Assembly: GCA_000989525.1 (NCBI GenBank)
Contig: LBON01000003.1
Coordinates: 62,001-126,000 of the forward strand
Source: a candidate division TM6 bacterium GW2011_GWF2_32_72
Lineage (GTDB): Bacteria > Babelota > Babeliae > Babelales > GWF2-32-72
Length of the DNA: 64,000 nucleotides
Direction of reading: 5' to 3'
Part shown: positions 46,916-55,002 of the stretch, piece after piece
How positions within the stretch are numbered: position 1 is the stretch's first letter
Layout of the letters: the number at the start of each line of letters is the position of its first letter
Made by a program: the position numbers and the translations under genes
The notes under the pieces: model-generated
Databases searched by the model: none
The model's input: the letters and a program-made list of their open reading frames with translations, nothing else
Told to the model about the DNA's origin: nothing

Positions 46916-48343
46916 ATGAATCGATTCTCTGTTTTATTAGCTACAGCAATTATTGCTTGCACAATTCAATTACATGCCAAACATGCAACCAGCAAAACCT
47001 TTTTCTCCATTCAACCACCCTATCAAGTCTGTTCACCAGAAAGAATTAATACTTTTTTAGATGATATTATAACTCCTGAACATAAATGGCATGGATCATT
47101 CCATGCTACCCTTTTTGGCGGTAAATCTAGCAGCAAAAAAGATTTTGCAAAATATTTTTTGCTCGATGAAAAAACATGTTTGCGAGCTGCTGCCTCTGGT
47201 ACAGAGTCAGCTTTAAAAGACATTCAAGATATTCTTGCTGGATATTTTATGACAACCAATGGCCAAGGCGGTGGGGATTTTGAAAGTAATATTTCTATTA
47301 CTCCTAAACATACTTTCTGGGGAATTGGGCTAACATACAAACAAAAGATTTGGAAAAAATTGTGGGGCGAAATTTCTTTACCTATCATGCATGTTGAAAA
47401 TAAATTAAATTTTTGCGAAACAATTTTACACCAACACAATGGAGACCCTGCAGATTACACAGCAAATAACATAGAAAGCGCACTTAAACAAAAAAATTGG
47501 TGTTATAGCATAATAGATAACTGCAAAAAACTATCAAAATCTGGCGTTGCAGATATTGAACTTATCCTTGGTTACGACACAATCAAAACAAACACATACA
47601 AACTCAACTTTTTTGGAGGAATAACAATTCCAACAGGCAACAAACCAAAAGCTATTTATGTTTTTGAACCGATTGTTGGAAACAACGGCCACTTTGCAAT
47701 ATTTGGCGGTAAAAAAAGCGCCGCAATGATCTGGGAAAAAGAAGAAACCGCAATCTGGGGTCACAGCAGCATTGCTTTAAAATATCTTTTTGGTAACACA
47801 CAAAAACGTTCTTTTGATTTAAGAAACAAACCCTGGAGCAGATATATACGATTAAGCACACAAAGTAGTGAAGAAACAATATTTGGAGTTAATCAACTTA
47901 CTCAAGATCTTCATGTAACCCCAGGTTTTCAGGGTACATTAAATTTAGGCTTATACTTAACCCACAATCATTTTGATTTAGATTTTGGTTACAACATGTT
48001 TGCAAAACAACAAGAAATAACAAAATTAAAAAATCAATGGTGCTCCAACCTAAGCATAATTGGCACAAACAAAGATTTCAGCAAAAACCCAGCCACAATT
48101 AAAAACTGGAGTGAAATTGATAATGATACAAACTACATAACAATTAAGCCTTGTGATTTAGACTTAGATTCTGCCGCACATCCAGCCTATATTGCCCACA
48201 AATTTTATTTAACAGCTGGTTACAATCAAACAAAAAATAAATTTTCATGGTTTGGAAAACTTTCTGGTTCTTACCAATTTGGTACAACAAATGCCACATT
48301 AAACTCGTGGATGCTATGGGGAACGCTTGGTATCTCATTCTAA
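46916..48343 (+). CDS. Probable outer-membrane beta-barrel protein
   Basis: 475 residues, signal peptide MNRFSVLLATAIIACTIQLHA. The body has many alternating, aromatic-rich beta strands (KHTFWGIGLTYKQKIWKKLWG, FDLDFGYNMFAK, KFYLTAGYNQTKNKFSWFGKL) and ends in a terminal Phe (LWGTLGISF), the C-terminal signature recognised by the Bam machinery. AAAAAGGAG precedes the ATG. No specific porin family recognised. First gene of a run of exported proteins on the plus strand. Confidence 0.78.
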   Translation: MNRFSVLLATAIIACTIQLHAKHATSKTFFSIQPPYQVCSPERINTFLDDIITPEHKWHGSFHATLFGGKSSSKKDFAKYFLLDEKTCLRAAASGTESALKDIQDILAGYFMTTNGQGGGDFESNISITPKHTFWGIGLTYKQKIWKKLWGEISLPIMHVENKLNFCETILHQHNGDPADYTANNIESALKQKNWCYSIIDNCKKLSKSGVADIELILGYDTIKTNTYKLNFFGGITIPTGNKPKAIYVFEPIVGNNGHFAIFGGKKSAAMIWEKEETAIWGHSSIALKYLFGNTQKRSFDLRNKPWSRYIRLSTQSSEETIFGVNQLTQDLHVTPGFQGTLNLGLYLTHNHFDLDFGYNMFAKQQEITKLKNQWCSNLSIIGTNKDFSKNPATIKNWSEIDNDTNYITIKPCDLDLDSAAHPAYIAHKFYLTAGYNQTKNKFSWFGKLSGSYQFGTTNATLNSWMLWGTLGISF

Positions 48344-48356
48344 AAGGTAAAATAAA

Positions 48357-49298
48357 ATGAAAAAACTATTAATTTTTACATTGCTCATCACCACAAATTT
48401 AACCCAAACATCAACACTTGCTAAAGACACGCCATTTATTAAAGCATATAAAGAAATGATTGCAGAACTTAAGGGTTCATTTGATGACAAATTTGATTTT
48501 GACAAGGCAAAAAAAACTATCGAACAAAAATTTAGCCAAATGCAATCTGAAGCAAAAAATTCCCAAGACAAAACAACATGCCGAGTCTTCAGAGATATGA
48601 CACAGACCAAACTTGATTTTTGGCTAAAAACAATAGAAAGTACGATGAAAGAAAACAAACAAAAAGCAGAAAACAATCTTTTTTTATATGGAACATTCGT
48701 AGACCAATACCAGAAGCTTATGGATTACATTAAAAAACAAAATTACAAAGACCTTAACTGTCCTGTTACATTAGAAAGTTTTAATGCTAAATCCCTACCA
48801 ATAAAAAAACCTGAAGATGCAACAGACCCAAAAAGTGGTTGGTGGGGATACGTTGTTCCTGCAGGGGCGGGTACTTTATTTGGTGGAATTCTGGGTTATT
48901 TAATGTCTCCAAAACAACCAACGCCACCCACACCTCCTTCACCGGTAAAACCAACAACCAAAGCAGCTGAAACCCAAACAGAAGCTATTCCAACATTCAA
49001 AATGCCAAAAATCGACTTACTAGGCCTCGCACGCGCAACTAAAGATAATGTGGTTCAAAGCATAGCTGTAAAAAAAGCTAGTGAAATTTTAAACACAAAT
49101 ATGAGTAATACCTACAATTGGCTTAAAAATGCCGTCGATTACTACATAAAAGACTTTATGAAATCTGGTAGATTGCAATCAACCTTTGGCATTCAACAAA
49201 AGGATAACCCTACAGAAAACGATATAATTAACGCGCGCAAAGAGCTTGAAAAACAACAACTTCCCGATGAAGTTGGCAACCCACCATCAGAAAAATAG
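48357..49298 (+). CDS. Exported protein with Gly-rich membrane segment and Pro/Thr linker
   Basis: 313 residues. A signal peptide is followed by a helical region with KTTCRVFRDM-type segments, then WWGYVVPAGAGTLFGGILGYLM (about 161-182), which looks like a glycine-zipper membrane insertion segment. After it come a PTPPTPPSPVKPTTK linker and a C-terminal helical part. Starts 14 bases after the barrel gene, with AAAAGG upstream, so co-expression is likely. It also holds AAETQTEAIP, akin to the AIQT(D/E) motif of two other exported proteins. Function unknown. Confidence 0.75.
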   Translation: MKKLLIFTLLITTNLTQTSTLAKDTPFIKAYKEMIAELKGSFDDKFDFDKAKKTIEQKFSQMQSEAKNSQDKTTCRVFRDMTQTKLDFWLKTIESTMKENKQKAENNLFLYGTFVDQYQKLMDYIKKQNYKDLNCPVTLESFNAKSLPIKKPEDATDPKSGWWGYVVPAGAGTLFGGILGYLMSPKQPTPPTPPSPVKPTTKAAETQTEAIPTFKMPKIDLLGLARATKDNVVQSIAVKKASEILNTNMSNTYNWLKNAVDYYIKDFMKSGRLQSTFGIQQKDNPTENDIINARKELEKQQLPDEVGNPPSEK

Positions 49299-49413
49299 GC
49301 TTAACCCCTCTTCTTTAACCAACAAACCACCTAAAAGCACAGTCTTCAACCCGCAATCAAATCGCTAAAACAATACAATCCAAACCCTTTTCCTCAAAAA
49401 CTTAAACAAACAC

Positions 49414-49443
49414 TTGATTTTTATACTTAAGATTTTGCATACT
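49414..49443 (+). promoter_or_regulatory. Possible promoter upstream of the 229-residue exported protein
   Basis: TTGATT, 18-base spacer, CATACT; 48 bases before the start. Weak consensus match. Confidence 0.3.
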
Positions 49444-49490
49444 GAAATTAGTAAGATTTACAAATCTCTTAACAAACAAGGAGAAAAGAG

Positions 49491-50180
49491 ATGACGAATA
49501 AATTATATTTAGTCATGATGTTGGCCCTAGTTGGATCGTTGACATGGGGTTCTGAATTTGCAATTCAGACAGATACCGCTAAATCAACAAAAATTGAAAC
49601 CCAAAATAATAAAGTTACAGCAACAAATGTTTTGCCTGGGGAAACAGATATAGAGTTAAAAAATTTTGAAAGTGAAACTCAAAAACAAATAACTGGCCTC
49701 GAAAACACAATTAAGGGAAATAATACAAATATCAATGCAACCAAAGAAGACATAATAAATTCACAAAAACAAATAAAACAATTAACAACAGAAAACCTTA
49801 TTCTCCAAAAACTTCTTAAAATTTCAGGTGAAGCTTCATTAAAACGAGAAATGGAAGTCCAAACCTTGCAACTAATTAACATTACAACAGACTTCTCATC
49901 CGCATATAAAGCTGAAACAGAGCTGAAAAGTCTTATTGATGATGCAAAAAAACAAGCCGACGATCTCTCCAAATATAGTGAAAACGCCGTTAACGGAACT
50001 AAGCCTGAAAAAACCGGAATTGAAGATCTTATGCAAAAAATTGCTTCAACATATGGTTATGATTTAAAGACAATTCGAGAAGCTGCTACTAATGCCGCAG
50101 ACCTTGAAGGTAATGCCATATCAGATTTCATGAAAAACGAATATAAAGTTTCTGGAGTTGTTCAAGAAGAGGGAAAGTAA
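49491..50180 (+). CDS. Exported coiled-coil protein with possible -1 frameshift extension
   Basis: 229 residues in the zero frame. Signal peptide to about residue 21, then SEFAIQTDTAKS, then a coiled coil with ETQKQITGLENTIKGNNTNI and QIKQLTTENLILQKLLKISGEA. The latter aligns with TATNLYLSKLIKIMGEL in the next gene, so the two are paralogues. The last sense codons read G GGA AAG before TAA, a canonical X XXY YYZ slippery heptamer. The -1 frame continues 20 codons as an acidic tail (SDSDNSDSDND). AAGGAG precedes the ATG; a terminator follows at 50274. Confidence 0.8.
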   Translation: MTNKLYLVMMLALVGSLTWGSEFAIQTDTAKSTKIETQNNKVTATNVLPGETDIELKNFESETQKQITGLENTIKGNNTNINATKEDIINSQKQIKQLTTENLILQKLLKISGEASLKREMEVQTLQLINITTDFSSAYKAETELKSLIDDAKKQADDLSKYSENAVNGTKPEKTGIEDLMQKIASTYGYDLKTIREAATNAADLEGNAISDFMKNEYKVSGVVQEEGK

Positions 50181-50239
50181 TAACATCGGACTCCGATAAT
50201 TCTGACTCCGATAATGATACATTTTATGATGCAGAATAA
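50171..50239 (+). other. Candidate programmed -1 frameshift site and alternative C-terminus
   Basis: GGGAAAG at 50171-50177 in the register G GGA AAG, directly followed by the zero-frame stop TAA (50178). After a -1 slip the ribosome would read VITSDSDNSDSDNDTFYDAE and stop at 50237-50239. A one-base deletion that shortened an ancestral gene gives the same picture. Confidence 0.5.
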
Positions 50240-50273
50240 TAATTTTAATCTAGTAAGCACATAAAAACTCGAA

Positions 50274-50301
50274 AGAAGGCCGTTTAGTTAACGGTCTTCT
50301 T
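50274..50301 (+). terminator. Terminator after the 229-residue exported protein
   Basis: 11-bp stem AGAAGGCCGTT/AACGGTCTTCT (one G-T pair), followed by nine T residues. Confidence 0.9.
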
Positions 50302-50325
50302 TTTTTTTGTTTATAAACAAAAGAC

Positions 50326-50354
50326 TTGCATCCAAAAATCTATTTTTGTAGTCT
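50326..50354 (+). promoter_or_regulatory. Possible promoter for the 50.4-52.2 kb operon
   Basis: TTGCAT, 17-base spacer, TAGTCT, about 30 bases upstream of the next start codon and just after a terminator. Confidence 0.35.
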
Positions 50355-50382
50355 CCAAAACATCTAAATTACAGGGGAACAA

Positions 50383-50961
50383 ATGAAGCAAATCAAAATA
50401 ATTTTGTTAAAAATTAGCCTGACGGCCTTCACAATTTATGGGTCGCAAGAACAACCATCAATATCACCAATAAATTCTCATAAAGTTAAATTTACAGGGT
50501 CTATAACTCAAGACGAGGCCAACAAATTAAATACCCAAATAACCGAATTAACTAATCAAATTTCAGCTAACAACACAACAATTACAGATCTTAGCGCAAA
50601 AATACAAACAATATCCCAAAAGTTCAAAGAATCAACCGCAACAAATCTTTATTTAAGCAAACTCATTAAAATTATGGGCGAACTACAAACACCAACTGTT
50701 CCAGAAAACATGCGACTTGATTTTAAACACTTAAATGATGCAATTACAAAGGCCCAAACGCTTCAATCAACCATAGTAACAAATTTGGGAACTGCCCAAA
50801 CTAAATCAAAAGAAATTGAGGAAGCTATTAAAGATTTTAATTTTATACAAGCCCCTTCTTATACAGAAACTCAAAAAAACAAAGATCTTGCACAACAACT
50901 CAATCAACTTATTAAAAAACTAAATGATGCTGGTGGACCTTCAAGAATAGGCGCCACATGA
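50383..50961 (+). CDS. Exported coiled-coil protein (paralogue of 49491 gene)
   Basis: 192 residues with a signal-like N-terminus (IILLKISLTAFTIYG). The core is a coiled coil with repeated Asn/Thr/Gln-rich heptads (LNTQITELTNQISANNTTITDLSAKI), matching in order and spacing the preceding gene's helix. The ACAGGGGAAC stretch is the Shine-Dalgarno. Its stop overlaps the next start (ATGA). Function unknown; oligomerisation or surface display is plausible. Confidence 0.75.
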   Translation: MKQIKIILLKISLTAFTIYGSQEQPSISPINSHKVKFTGSITQDEANKLNTQITELTNQISANNTTITDLSAKIQTISQKFKESTATNLYLSKLIKIMGELQTPTVPENMRLDFKHLNDAITKAQTLQSTIVTNLGTAQTKSKEIEEAIKDFNFIQAPSYTETQKNKDLAQQLNQLIKKLNDAGGPSRIGAT

Positions 50962-51746
50962 AATTTTTAATAAAAACAAACCTAATTATATTGACCTTCA
51001 TACTTCAAGTGCATGGCTCTAAATCAACATCATTTCCAACAAATGGCGCTGATACAGATAAACAAAACTGGAATCAAGACCAATTAAATGCAAAATCTCA
51101 AACACTTTTAACAGCCATAAATGATTCGAATCAAATTGCAGCAAAACTCAACACAACCCAACAAAAAAATATTACAGACCTTACTAGCCATGCAAATAAT
51201 GTAATTAAATCTGATACAGAAAAGTTCGAAACAACATACAATTTATCAAAAGAAGGAATTGCTGAATTAATCAAACTTCTTCCTCATTTAATCACATTAA
51301 AAACCGAACTAATCACAAAACTCCAAATCACGCTTTCACCTAAAAAACAAGTAAATGGATCAATAATTCAGCGCAAACATGAATATTTAAAATTGCCAAA
51401 ACTTAAAGAAGACACTGAAATTAAAAAACTCACTGAAATTCAAGAAATACCAAAAAGCGAAGACCGCCATCAAGGCGAACTAAATTACAAATCAAAACAA
51501 GGACAAAATTTAATCGCAAACTCCACAGATCAACTTGCAAATTTAAATAAAATACAAAACACAACCGTTGAAAATTTAGAAAATATAATTAAGGCGGTAA
51601 CAGAACATACAAATTCTGTTTATAAATTAACCGAGCGTGAAACCCAAGATGCCTTAAATAACATTGTAAAACTAGCGGATCGATTACTACTTATCCATGA
51701 TCAAGTTAAAGCTTTAAAGTCTTTACAAGAAAAAAAGACAACGTAA
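50958..51746 (+). CDS. Exported helical protein
   Basis: 262 residues, signal peptide (NLIILTFILQVHG), then two similar halves: NAKSQTLLTAINDSNQIAAKLNTTQQKNITDLTSH and KSKQGQNLIANSTDQLANLNKIQNTTVENLENII, each followed by a helix ending in a Leu-rich segment (GIAELIKLLPHL and DALNNIVKLADRL). This points to an internal duplication. Start overlaps the previous stop, so translation is coupled. Function unknown. Confidence 0.74.
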   Translation: MKFLIKTNLIILTFILQVHGSKSTSFPTNGADTDKQNWNQDQLNAKSQTLLTAINDSNQIAAKLNTTQQKNITDLTSHANNVIKSDTEKFETTYNLSKEGIAELIKLLPHLITLKTELITKLQITLSPKKQVNGSIIQRKHEYLKLPKLKEDTEIKKLTEIQEIPKSEDRHQGELNYKSKQGQNLIANSTDQLANLNKIQNTTVENLENIIKAVTEHTNSVYKLTERETQDALNNIVKLADRLLLIHDQVKALKSLQEKKTT

Positions 51747-51789
51747 ATAAACCGGCAAAAGATTTAAAGAAAACGAAAGTGAACTAAAA

Positions 51790-52170
51790 ATGAAAATCCA
51801 AAACAAAGTAGTTTACATTTTAAACTTTTTTTGGTTTTTATGTTTTCAAATTAATTGCTCCGAGACCACTAAAAAAAACCTCCCTCAAACAGATCCACAA
51901 CTTCAATACATAATCGATATAATGAAAAAGCTACCACCAAAAATCGATACTAATTCTCTAACCCCAAAAGCGGCCTCAAAAGAATCTGTGAATTTTAGCC
52001 ATCTTTCTATTTTAGAGATAGAAGAGCTCTTAAGTTTTTATGGTAAAGGGACTACAGGTGGAGCAAAAGTAAAGGCTGAAACATATTCAACGGAAGGTGA
52101 TTATAAAGAAATAAAAGACCCACTCAAAAGCAAACTCATTAAACAACTTCGCATAGTAAATGATAAATAA
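51790..52170 (+). CDS. Small exported protein, unknown
   Basis: 126 residues. Signal peptide (VVYILNFFWFLCFQINC), then a polar region with LQYIIDIMKKLPPKIDT and LSILEIEELLSFYGKGT, probably helical. It lies 43 bases after the previous gene with only a modest GAAAGTGAA ribosome site, so it probably belongs to the same operon. No family recognised. Confidence 0.65.
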   Translation: MKIQNKVVYILNFFWFLCFQINCSETTKKNLPQTDPQLQYIIDIMKKLPPKIDTNSLTPKAASKESVNFSHLSILEIEELLSFYGKGTTGGAKVKAETYSTEGDYKEIKDPLKSKLIKQLRIVNDK

Positions 52171-52215
52171 TTAAGAAGACCAATAATCAGAAAAAATTCC
52201 GAAAAAGTTATCACA

Positions 52216-54201
52216 ATGAATTTTAATAAAATCAAATTTATCACAATTACTTTTATAACCATTAATACTCAGTTAATCCTTGCCTCAAATGAAAGCGACC
52301 TTTCGGAAAACTTAACTGAATATGCACAAAAAGCACAACAAACAGATAATAATGTTAATTTTTTCACCAACGCTATCAATGTAATGGCGACTAACTATAA
52401 TGATTTTGAAGTTGTTTCAGCAAAACTCTTTAATGAAATATCTTTAGAAACAAAGAAAGACCTTATTGGTAAAATCAAAAGCTTAAGTGATGCTCATGCA
52501 GCCTATATCCCCAAAAAAAACATGAACTTAGGGGACACTGATATACAGAAAATATTTCAAGATGCCTTACAGCTTTTTAATTCCTCAACTGATGTTTATA
52601 AATATTTTACCAGCGCAGTTAAACCCACAAGAATATTGTTCAATGACAAAAATCACATTTATGCATTGATAGAAAAAATTGGAATCAAAATAACAAAAGA
52701 GCAATTAAATGGAATAATACTTAATATAGAAACGAAAAATCTAAGTATTAAACAAGATAAAAAAAGTTTAATTATAAATGCCATAAAATTATTCTACATA
52801 AGAGAAAGTATAATAACTTTGGATGAAGCCAAAAAAGCAGGAAAAAGTTATTTCAAAAGTTCGTATCAAACACAATATGATTTGAAAGAATTAAACCTAA
52901 ATGAGTGGATCAAAGAATTAATGCAAGGTTGCAACATAGACGTAAAGCTTTTTAATAAACTTCAGGAGCAAGGCCAGGGGCTAGAACAACCATTCAATGA
53001 TAACGATATAGAAAGTATTCTTGCATGGATGAGTTCTGAATATTTTACAATAACAAACATTAATTTTAAAAAAAGAAACTTGGAAATTCAAATAACAAAC
53101 ATGGACGCAAATATAAAAAAAGCAATGACAGTTTTGAACAAAAAGCAACAAGAATTAAATGAAAAACAAACACAATTTAAAGATGCAAATACAAACGCTC
53201 AAGGAATACATAATAAGCTATTAAATCTTGTTAACGAAAGTGCTGCAAAAAGCAAACAAAGCACAACTGCCGCAAGAAAAAACGAGTTAAAGAATGCAAT
53301 AAAAACGTTCCAAAACCAAGCTAAAGAAATAAAAGAGCCCACAATTCTTACAAATGCGATAAATAAATTAAACGGTCGATTAAACACAATTGATCTCAAG
53401 GCGGAACTTTCCACAGAAAATACGGACACAAATGTGCCCAATATTTTCAAGCAAATTAACAATCTGGCTACTGAATTCTCAGTTGAAAGAATAAGTTCAG
53501 ATCTACAAAAATCATTAAAGCCAGATATAACAAACCTTGAAAAAGAAGTTTCCAACCAAAAAGAAACGATTCAAAAACAACAATCTGCTCTCAATGATTT
53601 AAATACAAAGTTGCAAGAAACAACCAATTTCAAAGCAAATGATATCAATACCACATTTATCAATACTATTAAATCAACTTCGGAGTTCTCATCCCAGACA
53701 ATTAAACAACTATTAATGATCTTTATTTATCGTTATACATCAAGCAGAGAAGATGATTGGACTATTGATGAATTAGATCATTTTATAAAAGAAGCAGGCT
53801 TAAAAAACATTATAGATACAAACATAATGCAAAACACTGAAATGCTTTTTAATGCATATGAATTTGCACAAATAATGTACCGATTGCATATAAAAAATGA
53901 AGTTGAAAAAAACAATCAACAATATCAAAGCCAAACCTTTCTAAGTAAAAAAGAGCTGCTAAACCAATTAAATGACACCCAAGCAACACCAAAAGTTGAA
54001 AATTTAGAACTTATCACGCAAACTCAACAAACAAACGCCAGCGAATCACTATCTCTTGTAGCAAAAGAAATCTCAGACCCAAAAGTACAAAAAATAACAA
54101 CAACGTTTAATGCAAATTCAATCAAGTCAAGAGTTAAGCCAACAGTTAAGTTGGCAACAAATCAAAGAAATCGTTGGCAACGCAAAATCAAACAAATTTA
54201 A
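52216..54201 (+). CDS. Large exported coiled-coil protein
   Basis: 661 residues: signal peptide (FITITFITINTQLILA), a helical first half with DLKELNLNEWIKELMQGCNID, a long coiled coil (about 300-345 and 440-475, NLEKEVSNQKETIQKQQSALNDLNTKL), then a compact C-terminal region. Only a weak ribosome site (GAAAAAG) is visible. The stop codon TAA is immediately followed by, and partly shared with, the end of a palindromic repeat, so that insertion may have set the present C-terminus. Last gene of the exported cluster; function unknown. Confidence 0.75.
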   Translation: MNFNKIKFITITFITINTQLILASNESDLSENLTEYAQKAQQTDNNVNFFTNAINVMATNYNDFEVVSAKLFNEISLETKKDLIGKIKSLSDAHAAYIPKKNMNLGDTDIQKIFQDALQLFNSSTDVYKYFTSAVKPTRILFNDKNHIYALIEKIGIKITKEQLNGIILNIETKNLSIKQDKKSLIINAIKLFYIRESIITLDEAKKAGKSYFKSSYQTQYDLKELNLNEWIKELMQGCNIDVKLFNKLQEQGQGLEQPFNDNDIESILAWMSSEYFTITNINFKKRNLEIQITNMDANIKKAMTVLNKKQQELNEKQTQFKDANTNAQGIHNKLLNLVNESAAKSKQSTTAARKNELKNAIKTFQNQAKEIKEPTILTNAINKLNGRLNTIDLKAELSTENTDTNVPNIFKQINNLATEFSVERISSDLQKSLKPDITNLEKEVSNQKETIQKQQSALNDLNTKLQETTNFKANDINTTFINTIKSTSEFSSQTIKQLLMIFIYRYTSSREDDWTIDELDHFIKEAGLKNIIDTNIMQNTEMLFNAYEFAQIMYRLHIKNEVEKNNQQYQSQTFLSKKELLNQLNDTQATPKVENLELITQTQQTNASESLSLVAKEISDPKVQKITTTFNANSIKSRVKPTVKLATNQRNRWQRKIKQI

Positions 54202-54498
54202 GAGCTTATACGAAAATTCAAAAACAATATCCTAAAAAGACTCGATCCTTCGATACAAACCCTCATTACATTCGGATTCACTCAGGATGAGATCCTTCCA
54301 CTGGCTCATAATGACATCCGTCATATTAATTTATATTTTAATGAGAAGTTATAGCATTTGCAGGCTTAAAATATAGGGTTGTTATCAAGTTAATTTAATC
54401 AATTTTCAACTCTTTAATCTTAAAGAAGAAATAAAAATAAAGACGGATGTCATCCTGAGCCAATCGAAGAATCGAGTCCTTTAAATAATATTCGTATT
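54199..54498. repeat. Palindromic composite element (about 300 bp)
   Basis: Left arm (54203-54323) and right arm (54442-54498) are inverted versions of one another at several points: TATACGAAAATT with AATATTCGTAT, GACTCGATCCTTCGAT with ATCGAAGAATCGAGTC, and ATGACATCCGTC with GACGGATGTCAT. The left arm shares blocks with the element at 38651. The centre (54324-54441) is AT-rich without an ORF. The intergenic gap from 54202 to 54511 holds nothing else. Confidence 0.78.
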
Positions 54499-54511
54499 TA
54501 TTCTAAAAATA

Positions 54512-54793
54512 TTAGAATAAATAAACACGATCGCCTGGGCGAGCCATTTGCAACTGCTCACGGGCGATCTTTTCTTTGTTAAAATCATCTGTTTGCCAAG
54601 CCTGAATTTCTAATTTCAAATCATCAACTTCTTTGCGCAAATGATCAACTTCAATTTGCACAAGATCACCCTGCCCACGCAAAAATTTTAATGTCTGAAT
54701 TCCCGAATGGCCCCAGAAATATGTTGAAAAAAAAACAATAAGTTCTATGACCAAAAAAAATCTAAGTATCATGGGTTTTATATTTTTATTCAT
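54512..54793 (-). CDS. ftsB: FtsB/DivIC-like septum formation initiator
   Basis: 93 residues: short cytoplasmic N-terminus, one membrane helix (LRFFLVIELIVFFSTYF), a coiled coil (VQIEVDHLRKEVDDLKLEIQ) and the FNKEKIAREQLQMARPGDRVYLF ending typical of FtsB/DivIC (IAREELGMVKPGE-type). The family links FtsL and FtsQ in the divisome. It stands alone between a palindromic element and ctpA. Confidence 0.85.
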   Translation of the reverse strand: MNKNIKPMILRFFLVIELIVFFSTYFWGHSGIQTLKFLRGQGDLVQIEVDHLRKEVDDLKLEIQAWQTDDFNKEKIAREQLQMARPGDRVYLF

Positions 54794-55002
54794 TTATAAA
54801 CCATTCTTTAAAACAAATTTTAATTTCAATTTCATACTTTTATTTTGAATAAACAAAATAAAAAAAACAATCTCTTCCAAAAAAAACTTCATTTCTCTAT
54901 TTTAGAAATTAAGTTTGCAATAAACAGATAATTATTAAAATGATTCTAATAGATGCATAAAAAAATCAATATTCAATGAAAAAATAATAAAAAGGGGTAC
55001 AT

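Noticed and set aside
48335-48676. 113-codon minus-strand frame
   Set aside because: Antisense of the 313-residue exported protein, without independent start signals.
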